Shown: positions 55,637 through 64,000 of the stretch, piece by piece
Layout of the letters: each line of letters starts with the position of its first letter
Position numbering within the stretch: position 1 is the first letter of the stretch
Source of the DNA: Acanthaster planci
Taxonomy: Eukaryota > Echinodermata > Asteroidea > Valvatida > Acanthasteridae
Length of the DNA: 64,000 bases
Assembly: GCF_001949145.1 (NCBI RefSeq)
Contig: NW_019091643.1
Span: 163,754 to 227,753, forward strand
Direction of reading: 5' to 3'
Program-made: the position numbers and the translations under genes
The notes under the pieces: generated by a model
What the model saw: the letters and a program-made list of their open reading frames with translations, nothing else
Told to the model about the DNA's origin: nothing
Database searches by the model: none

Positions 55637-57403
55637 CGACACCGATAATTAACTGATAATCATGCTGCATTGCCTCCCCAACAACGCGGTCCTCTCTCAA
55701 CACTCGGCAACCTTGGCAGCTTCCACTTCAAGATGTCAGCTGACGTCACTGCCTTCCAAACCCGTTAAGTTTCACGTGTGGGTCACCGACTGTGGTCTCC
55801 CCGGGGCTGGTTACAGCAGCCTTCAACCATGGACAGATATCACAGGGTTACCCTCATCGTCGTTACAAATGCAGCACGAAGGTTCCAATTCCAATCTGGA
55901 ATTTGAACTGTTCAAGAGGACGTGGTCACTTCCGTCTGGTCACACATCGAGGGGCACTGTCGTGACCCCGTTTGACTTTTGACCCCCAAAACCTCCACGG
56001 CTGAACACAAACGGCATGGACACGCATTTGCACTTCATTCGACATGGCCACAATTGGAAAAATCAAGGCCCTTTTTATTTTGGATTCAACAGGAATTTCA
56101 GAACAAACATACAGAGGCAGCAGCATGTATTATCAGATTTTATTACAAAGTGGTTTTTACCGAGTGTACAAAGTCAAAATATTTGTCGTTCTTCCTTCCA
56201 ACAACCTGTAATTTAATCATTTTTGTCCATGTGCCGAATCCACCTAATTTTCCTTGCGTGCAAATAGTTCAGAATTCTTAGAATGCATCAGTGCTGTTTA
56301 AAGCAACGACAACCAACAAGTTTGCGAAGTTATCAACCTTTTGACATCGTGTGCCATCACGTAAGGTCTCGTTCATTGCCCAAGTCTAGAATTCCTGTAC
56401 AAGTTGAAGTTACTCAAGAAGTTAGAACTGTTACAATTCGATTGACCTCAGTTGACCTCACTTTAATTTGTCTCATGAAATATAAACCACTTGAGCAGTA
56501 ACCAATACCTACCAAGTTTATTGCACAAAGATAACAAGTGCATGTGTATGTATACCGTTTGGTACGTGTAAGTAACACTTGAACTAAGGGTTGATGCTGA
56601 TCTCAAAATAAGGTTTATTGGTAGACATGTTACTTGTTTTTTAAATGGAAGAGCATGTGGAAAAATAGAAATATTATTTTGGTGCGTTGGACAGCTTGAG
56701 CTGAATTTGTGTGCGGAGATTTTCTTTGGCGCTTGTCAACACACAGCTCAATTCTGTGCGCTTGGTTTGAAGAATTAGAATAAGATTGGATGTTGAATTG
56801 AAAAGATTTATAGTGCTGTTCGTTTCAAACAATTGAATGAGTATTGTCCCCACATTGTCTGTCCGGCGATCCGTCAAACTTTCACTTAATTTATAAAACA
56901 TTCAGCCGTCACATTTCATAGAAAGATGCAACCTGCTAACACCAGAAAAGTGAAGACACATCAATAAAATTAATTTCTTTCAGGTGTTGATATGGTAACA
57001 ATGACACAATGTCCAGGTAAAGTTAAAAAACTATTACACTTGTTAGCACTTGTTTGCCTCAATAGATTGTTAAATTTTTACAATACAAAATAATCACCTC
57101 TCACTGGTTCCCTTATTTCCAGAAACCAGCTCCTAATATTCAGCACACTATCCTACAGACTGTGCCTAGATTTTACACACAACCACGGCAATATTTTTTT
57201 AGTCAGGCAATGCTTCAGTTAGGTAAAAAAATTCATTTATAGCATGTTCGTGTGCTGACCAATATAGTTTCTTCATACAAGACAGAAAAACCTGAGATTG
57301 AAAATCAAGGTAATGATAGCAGTCCTTGATGTCACCACCATCATCTGATGTCCTCCGAAGAACATGACGATGTTTTGGGGTGAGACGTCGCACATTAAAG
57401 TGC
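55637..57403. other. Convergent 3' region between UQCR10 and SLX1
   Basis: Non-coding. It holds presumed 3' UTRs of both genes. Frames such as 55662-55982 lack similarity or splice context. An AATAAA on the + strand is at 56963-56968. No repeat of the families above was recognised. Confidence 0.45.
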
Positions 57404-60400
57404 TCAGAGTCGCAATTCCTCTGCCCAGTGATCTTCCGTGTCCATCCTGGATGATAGAACAAAAGTCCCAGTACAACTCAAATCAGACAACATGTTCTCC
57501 TATGAATTTCAAGGCCTAAATTATTTCTTTTTGCGGGGTGGGGGAGGCTACAAATTACAACAATGCCTCATGACGAAAAAATGTTTAAGTTATCAACACG
57601 AAAATGGAAGGACTGTCAAAAATGACCGAATGTGTTGGCGCTGTGTAGCCATGGTTTTCATTCAAGATACATAAAATTGCTGCTGGCAGAAAGGTTTCAC
57701 TGGTCATGATGTATCTTAAACTGCTTTGCACGTTTTATGAGGAAAGAGTTAACATTCAAAATTTCAAGGCAACTGAAATACATGTAGCTTCAAGACTATT
57801 CAAAATGAATTTTAAAAACTAAACCATCACAAAAAAACACAAACACCTAGCCAGCCGAAGCAAACTCTGTCCAAACTAATTTAGTTTATCGATGTTTTCT
57901 TGGCATGACGCATCACTGGCATCCTATGAATAGGATGCCAGTCTATCGCAGGTTGCTCCCCAACTAAAATCACACTCCCAAGTGGCGCGAGGAGGCAAGC
58001 AGAAGCGATGTGACTTGACCAAGACCGTGCTTGGTCCAGCAGCTGGATTCTCAACCATAAGGCCACTCTCTCCCCTGCTAAATCCTTGGGCAAAGTCGGT
58101 GAGTTGTCACATGGGTTAAAACCGGGGACAAACTCACCTCCGACGTGGAGAGGTTGGAGTAACAACCTCGCATCTTCCGAATCAGATCTCCCCACAGCAC
58201 GTTCTGTTTGCAGACGGGACAGTTCCCGTCAACCGGCAGCAAGTAGTCTCCGCCGGCGTGCCTGAGAAATTTGCCAGCCAAGCACAGGATGTGCGCCTCC
58301 ATGGAACACGTGGGATGGACGCAGGACAAGGTCGATTCGGCCTGGAAGCCAAGAGTTTGTAAAATTTACATCTTGATTTGCAAATTGAGGTGTTGATCCG
58401 AAATTGTGCCAGTAAAGTGCAAAGACTGAGGATCACAAGGGAAAAACCTGGGATATAGTGCCCCTAATGTATTTCATGGAACTCTGGGCAACTTTATTTA
58501 TGCCTTTTAATCTCATCATATTTCATGAAAGCTGAGGTTCTGCACTGGTTTCTGTGGAAAAGAAACAAACTAGTCAACTTCAGAATGTTGGATATTGAGT
58601 GATTCAGTAAGATTTTGCACAGAGGTTAGGATCACGTCTTGCATTTTGGGGTCCAGAGATGGCTAAGTTGCACTTTGGAGAAATTACACAGCTGCTCAAC
58701 TGCATTACTGAGTCAATGGGCATCTCAAAGAGGGCGGGAGGGGGGAACCTTTTTTAAAAAGGCAAAAAGAAATAAAGAAAGGGGATATAAACAACTGCTA
58801 CGTTCTACGGAAATGCTGTGGCACCGGTCCCCACACTAGTTTGCTCCCGTAGCTGAAAGTACTGTGTACCCCTCCCCACACAGATATAGGCACCCTTCCT
58901 GGCTCCGCCCATAAGGGGGCTCAGATAATTTTCAAGTGGCCATGTTGTGGCTTCCTCCTTGACTCTATACCTGCAATCTCTTCAAGCAGACGGCACATCG
59001 TTTCTTGGCCGCCTGAGTCATCTCAACCATTTCTTCCTCCTCCTGTGTCCCCTCTGAGCTACCTCCCTCATCCTGGGTGGACTTGGTGCCGAGTTTCTTT
59101 TTCTGCTTTGAGTGCATCTGATCGTGAGATTGGAACGATAGGAGACAAGATTTGATCAAACCCCTAATGTGGGGTGATGGAAAAGCTACGGTGTAAAGTG
59201 GCCACAAATGAAAAGAACCTACACACTCTAAGACACGACAGGTACAGACAAACAAACTGGCCAGACTTTCTCAAGTGTATCGCAAGTCCTCAAAAGTCAC
59301 AAGTCCTTACAAGTCTATTACGAGTCTTTGCAAGTCCTCTGAGTCAATTATAAGTCCTCATAAGTCCATTACAATTCATCACAAGTCCATTTCAAGTCCA
59401 CTGAGCTGACTACAAGTCCTCATAAGTCAATTACAAGTCCTCACAAGTCCATTCCAATTCCTGTACAAGTTCTCCAAGTCGACTGTAAGACCTTACAAGT
59501 CCGGTACAAGTCAAATACAAGTCCTCACAGATCCATCCACAGGTTCTTGTCAAAGCTGAAAGCTTTTCAAATGAACCATAACACAAGGGCATCTTGGCAT
59601 TGCTCAGCTGTGTACTGACTTATTTTGGGGCATTTGAGGGACTTATGAAGGACTCGACTATAAATGCGGTGCTCTGTTTTCCATGTTGCTTAGAATAGAC
59701 ACTGCACCTGAAGACGGAACAAAGAAGGAAGGGCTATATACCCCAGGGTGGGGGGAGACACTGTGGGGAGACTTGAGTTAGGGAGGAAAATGTTACATGC
59801 ATGTTATGTTTCATGACACATGGAGGCCTTCAAAAAATTCTTGACTACGTTCAGGTAAGTTGGCCAGCAAAATGCATACCTGATAGGGTACAGCTTTGGA
59901 CTAACACAGTATTTCTACGGTTGTTCTCAGTTGGAAAGACTTTGCGAATGGGTAGAAAGGAGGGTGAACTGAAGGTACTAAAATTGATATGATAATCTAT
60001 GTTGGGTATGACCAGAAGATTTGTGCCATTACACATTTGGGTTGTACTTACGGTTGGTCCTGTATGATACCTAATGCGATCGATCAATCACCTTGTAGAA
60101 TTTTTCTAACCCTAACTGCCCAGTATCCATCAAACTCCAACAGTGGGTTTTGCTAGGCTCTGCCAGGTTTTGTACCATACCTGATTGACTTCTTGTCGAA
60201 CTGACTTGGTATCAGAGGCCTAGGGTGATGACGTTGGATTTTGTGTGAGTTGGGACACACAGGGGTCACTGTGTGCAGTGTTTGGCTTGCTATACCAAGC
60301 GTTGGACTATGTTTGATTTTGTCAGGTTTGGTCCTGCTTCGGTGCAAGTCATCCAATACTGCAGAGACCAATCCATACCATATCACTTTAACTCCAACGG

Positions 60401-63400
60401 GCTGATTCTGTTGGAGTTTATCAGGTTTGGTAGTGACCTTCATGTACAAGTACAGAGACAAGTACATGAACTTGTTGGATTTTGTTGGGTTGTGTATGCT
60501 CTTTAATGGAACATGTTTGCAATGGGGATGCAAGTTTTTGTCCTGCGTCAACTGACAGCACGATTTAATTGACTGAGATGACCAGACGTGTATCCACCAA
60601 TCATGCCAAGCATCCGTACCTTAATGGACGTGACCGGACCGAAGGCGATGGGCATGTGGACCGGCGGCTGCAGCCCATCCTCAAACTCCCTCATATGCTC
60701 TTGCTTCAGCCACTGGACGGTCAGTGGCAGCCGGCACCAGGGCCCGACCTTCAGCATGTTGGACAGGACCCGCAGGTCAAAGAGGAATCTCTTCTCTGTC
60801 TTCCGCTTGGCCGGCACGTGCTTCAGGCGTTTGCAGAGTCTCGGGTGTTGCCAAGCCCACTCAAACTGGGGAAAGAACTTTTAAGTTTATTTTTTTCCTG
60901 AACTGTTATGGTTAGAGGAAATCACAGTCTCATGAAGGATTATCAGAAAGGGATGGAAAGCAGATGATTTTAAAAACATCTAAAAATATTGAGGCAAATT
61001 CAAGTAAATCAAAGTTAGGCCGACCAGAAAAATAAACAAGCTTCTCATCCCTGGTTGCTTCTATTTTTAAATTTTTTGTCAAATATGCAACATATTATGG
61101 CTTTGTTTCTAACAAAATAAATGATGGCTAATGATTCCTTTGTACACAAACACATATCAGCAAGATGTGAGAAAACTTATTCGTCATCTAAGACAAATCT
61201 GCCTTCTTGTTTAAAATAGAAAACGAAAGGACAATTTTCTCTTTTTTAGAGAAATCCCAAAAAAGAAACTGTTTCAATTTTTTGCAAAGTCTCATCAAAT
61301 CGCATTGTTAAAAAATAATTATGCTCACCATTAATGCGGAAGGCTTATTAGGAAAACCGTACACAATAAGAACCATTTCCCTGGAAAAGTTTTGGAAAAA
61401 AAAAATGGAATTAATCAAAGTGGTAATACTGAGCCTGTGCACTCGAACAGAAATGGTAACTCTATGAGCCTCGAGCTGGACCAAGAGAGGACACAATTTT
61501 CTTAGGAATGGAGGCTCCTTTGGAAGTAAACTCGCTATTGACAAAAATAAACACTCCTGACCAACATGGCTCTTTTCAAACAATAGGGGGGGTGCTTCTG
61601 CTCGAGGTGAATTGTGCAGTATACATTGCACAGCTGATCAGGTCGATGCTCTTTTGGATTACTATCAACATGAATACTACTAACATGAATGGGGCCCAGA
61701 CACTGAGCCCTACTCTTAAAACTCTGAGACCCCAACCACCAGCACTCAGGTAGGGCCTAGTGTAACCTTACCGACTCTCCCTACCACTCCATCCTTCACC
61801 ACACATCCGTATACATGCACGCAATTTGCGTGTCGGCATAGTGAAAAATTTCAGCGCACCTACTTATCATCGTGGGGCAGGCGCAATTTCTTTTGCACAC
61901 AGAAATGATCCTTGACCTCTCCGCTTACCAAAAACCATTTATTGAATGATTTCACTCACGTTATTAAGGTATTTTCCAGTCTTTTTGCCTTCACCCGTTC
62001 AATCTCACAAGCTCGCGCTCACAGTTGCCATCTCTAAAATAAGGTCGTTGAACATTACGCCAATTGACCCCTGATCTTCTCGACGGCTGTTCCATGTCAA
62101 GACATATTACAACTGCTGCCCAAGTTTTGGAAGAGCCCACTGATTTATGTAGTATCTTACCGCTCAGTCTATGTATTACATAGGCAAAAAGACTGGAAAA
62201 TACCTGATCAACGTAAGTGAAATCATTCAATAAATGGTTTTTAGAAAGCGAAGAGGTCAAGGATCATTTCTGTGTGCAAAAGAAATTGCACCCACAATAA
62301 GTGGGCGCGCCGAAATTTTTCACTACACCGACGCTCAAATTGCGTATACGGATGTGTGGCTAGGGATGGAGCAGTAGCGATAGTCTGTGCCACACTATAG
62401 GGGCTAGGCTAGTGCAGAGAGGCCCAGGAGGGTTGTGTCCACCCACCACATTCCTCAAGCATGTCAAGGTTGAAATATGGTGTGAAACGACTTTCCTTGG
62501 GCCTATAGGGAGGAAATTTGTTAACTTGTGGTAGGCCTATCTTGTGCTTTTTCCTGCCTCTCCTGAGAAATGTCTCGAGGAGTGTTTGGAAATGTTCATC
62601 TAAAAACACTCATCTTATTTTGTTATTTATGGGGCGAAAGCCTAAAACTGAGGTTAGTCTTGCTAGTTCATATGTCATGCATTATGACGTCGGACCCCAC
62701 AGTTCTAGGGGTAGCCCCACTAGTGTGGCACGGATCACGCCCACTCCTGATTTATAAGGATAAATCAGGAGTGGGCGTGATCCGTGCCACACTAGTGGGG
62801 CTATTCTGGGGGTAGATAATGACCAGGTGATGTTGTTATGCCCCAACTATAGCGTAAGTCCCAACTATAGTTGGGACAGTCCCAACTGTAGTGCTAGCTG
62901 CAGTTGGGCTGGCCCAACTATTGTTAGACAATGTCTGTGGAAAATGTCTCAACATTATCCAAGTCAATGTGTCTTACACTTGACACAATTCATCTGAAAT
63001 ATGGCACTTCATCTGTTCATCTAGCCCTATGACCAATGACATGACATTTGTAAACAATATGACTTTGGCATATGCTGCGCACATCATGCACACAGCTCCT
63101 CTCTGCTGTAGTTAGGCCGGCCCAACTGTAGCACTCTAGTTGGGACGGCCCTACTATAGTTGGGACGGGCCCAACTATAGTTGGGACTGATGCTATAGCT
63201 GGGGCGTAACAATGTCATGGTCAGGATGGTCGTCTTAACTTCCGAAGTAGGCCCAGGGCCTACCGAACTTACCAAGGTCCTCTTCCGCTCGTCCGTTTAG
63301 CACCACCATATTTGCTTCCTTTGTTATGCTGAGTAATTCTCCTTCTTGGGTCGACCGTGAACCCGATGTAGGTCCTACCCTTGAATTCTGGATTTAAATT

Positions 63401-63445
63401 TAGCAGCAAATAACAGCCAAAGAAATTCTCGATCTCTACAACCAT
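57404..63445 (-). CDS. SLX1: Structure-specific endonuclease subunit SLX1
   Basis: Exons in transcript order: 63273-63445, 61329-61380, 60620-60865, 58971-59117, 58138-58341, and a final exon near 57404-57446. SLX1 is the GIY-YIG catalytic subunit that, with SLX4, cuts Holliday junctions and branched DNA. The nuclease domain shows GCYLLLNL, then [19 protein letters not shown] with the catalytic arginine region, and [17 protein letters not shown] carrying the expected catalytic Glu. The C-terminal zinc finger has CAVC, CVHPTC, HILC and CPVC in order, then LWGDLIRKM. An acidic linker ([12 protein letters not shown]) separates the two. The first five exons are phase-consistent (274 codons). The last exon reads [13 protein letters not shown] in the frame that matches the family C-terminus, but that frame does not follow from exon 5's GTGAGT donor, so a weak donor or an unseen micro-exon is needed. 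The start is the first ATG before ENFFGCYLL. Confidence 0.92.
57895..58085 (-). mobile_element. SINE-like fragment in SLX1 intron 5
   Basis: On the minus strand TGGCCTTATGGTTGAGAATC (A-box-like) is followed by CTGCTGGACCAAGCACG, CTTGGTCAAGTCACATCGC and GACTGGCATCCTATTCATAG, matching the order of common metazoan SINE bodies. Degenerate. Confidence 0.5.
59266..59660. repeat. CAAGTCC degenerate tandem array
   Basis: Over twenty imperfect copies of a 10-12-base word (CACAAGTCC, TACAAGTCC, CATAAGTCC). A lone inverted GGGACTTATGAAGGACTCG closes the block near 59640-59660. It is related to the fold-back at 45045-45250. It lies in SLX1 intron 3. Confidence 0.8.
61745..62415. mobile_element. Fold-back element with arms of about 230 bp
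   Basis: Left arm roughly 61748-61985, right arm roughly 62180-62410, spacer about 195 bp. Matching inverted blocks include CACACATCCGTATAC / GTATACGGATGTGTGG, AAATGATCCTTGACCTCT / AGAGGTCAAGGATCATTT, CCATTTATTGAATGATTTCA / TGAAATCATTCAATAAATGG, and ATTTTCCAGTCTTTTTGCC / GGCAAAAAGACTGGAAAAT. No coding sequence. It lies in SLX1 intron 1. Confidence 0.85.
62680..62820. repeat. GGACCCCACAG repeat interrupted by a perfect palindrome
   Basis: The outer parts, GACGTCGGACCCCACAGTTC before and ATTCTGGGGGTAG after, match the hairpin family at 25914-25995. Between them sits a perfect 44-bp inverted repeat (62712-62755 and 62760-62803, 4-nt spacer). Confidence 0.88.
62834..63211. mobile_element. TGTTAYGCCCC inverted-repeat MITE, copy 3
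   Basis: 378 bp: TGTTATGCCCCAACTATAGC at the left, GCTATAGCTGGGGCGTAACA at the right, subterminal CCCAACTATAGTTGGGAC tracts in several repeats, and a core with AATATGGCACTTCATCTG shared with copies 1 and 2. It ends 62 bases from the SLX1 exon 1 donor. Confidence 0.88.
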
Positions 63446-63709
63446 CTTGGAAAATTTTCTCAATGTTGTGAAAAAGTGCGCCCTCGCGTGGCCAAAGTTT
63501 TCCAGAGGTGCCTACGGTCGCCTATGTAAAATTTTGGCCCTTGAAAAATCAAATAATAAAATGTGTACTGTGACTTTATGTCTGGGCGGGGAATAAAATC
63601 GTTCGGCGATTGTCGTAAGATGTCTCCCTATTGAATGCTAATAACATGAAGGGTGATATTGAAGACTTTTGTAAGAACCCCACCGTAGCATTGTTTACCT
63701 CAGTCCAAA
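63446..63709. promoter_or_regulatory. Divergent promoter, SLX1 / downstream gene
   Basis: 264 bases separate the SLX1 ATG from the ATG of a rightward exon. GCGCCCTCGCGTGGCCA at 63478-63494 (reverse: TGGCCACGCGAGGGCGC) is a near-consensus CTCF-like site 33 bp upstream of the SLX1 start. Confidence 0.6.
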
Positions 63710-63730
63710 ATGGCTCAGAAGTTGACTCAG
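63710..63730 (+). CDS. First coding exon of a rightward gene, possibly MED21
   Basis: ATG in a good context (AAAATGGC) opens MAQKLTQ, followed at once by a GTACAA donor. The human Mediator subunit MED21 begins MADRLTQ, and its coiled-coil domain follows. Seven residues cannot prove identity and the rest of the gene lies beyond the window. What is visible: ATG, short open exon, plausible donor, head-to-head position with SLX1. Confidence 0.35.
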
Positions 63731-64000
63731 GTACAACATTTTCAAATTTGTTGCTGTTAATATTTTCAGCAGAGTTGAAAATTTGATTGTCAATAACTTG
63801 AAGCTATAAACAAGGATTATTTTTGTTAAGACGGTTGAGGAAGCACGTCAGTCGGATCGTTTGCACCGCCGTAAGATTATTGGATTCCATCTACCATGAT
63901 CTGCACCATTCTCAGTCCAGGAAAGAGTTCTTTTCAGAACCATACAGATTAAAAAAAAGATATCGTATCCTTGCATAGTGCTACCGCAAGCTTTCCACCA

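Noticed and set aside
55662-55982. A 106-residue frame downstream of UQCR10
   Set aside because: It begins 26 bases after the UQCR10 stop, has no similarity I recognise and is probably 3' UTR.
59266-59660. CRISPR-like spacing of repeated words
   Set aside because: The words are 10-12 bases and degenerate with no constant spacer, in a eukaryotic intron.

Overview
The window looks like nuclear DNA from a deuterostome invertebrate, most likely an echinoderm such as a sea star. The reasons are intron-rich metazoan genes with canonical GT/AG junctions, proteins close in length and domain order to vertebrate orthologues, moderate introns packed with short inverted-repeat elements and tRNA-derived SINEs, and no prokaryotic features. 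The taxonomic call is inference; metazoan nuclear DNA is certain. One ambiguous base (n at 18541) shows that this is draft sequence. Genes were assembled by hand from splice junctions with phase checked across every intron.

Layout: (1) 1-3550, upstream DNA with a CpG-rich patch near 1100-1500. (2) 3551-13934 (+), a TLC-domain membrane protein of the TLCD1/TLCD2 family in four exons. (3) 17798-26359 (-), PES1/pescadillo in 14 exons, 613 aa. (4) 27511-31509 (+), an acidic, mostly disordered protein of about 882 aa that I do not recognise, with an internal 50-residue tandem duplication, divergent from PES1. (5) 33461-48056 (-), GSAP (gamma-secretase activating protein) in 19 exons, about 1082 aa, with a large Ser/Pro-rich insertion relative to the human protein. 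(6) 50437-54824 (-), CDIPT (phosphatidylinositol synthase) in six exons, 219 aa. (7) 55039-55636 (+), UQCR10 (complex III subunit 9), sharing a 214-bp head-to-head promoter with CDIPT. (8) 57404-63445 (-), SLX1 structure-specific endonuclease. (9) 63710-63730 (+), the first coding exon of a gene leaving the window, possibly MED21, head-to-head with SLX1.

The genes are housekeeping functions with no shared pathway: lipid and membrane (TLCD, CDIPT), ribosome biogenesis (PES1), mitochondrial respiration (UQCR10), DNA repair (SLX1) and proteolysis/trafficking (GSAP). What organises them is architecture: three divergent pairs. AGAGGGCGC-type sites resembling the CTCF core lie close upstream of the GSAP, CDIPT and SLX1 starts, with further copies elsewhere.

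The non-coding space carries many small transposable elements: TTAA-flanked piggyBac-like MITEs (two lengths), a three-copy TGTTAYGCCCC element, a CAGGGGCC element with AAGC-rich ends, TA-flanked and GAATATTC-rich elements, a long fold-back element, perfect palindromes, a probable solo LTR, several SINEs (two abutting splice sites), and a 36-bp minisatellite that appears to derive from a hairpin repeat family. No bacterial-type system, CRISPR array or viral gene is present.
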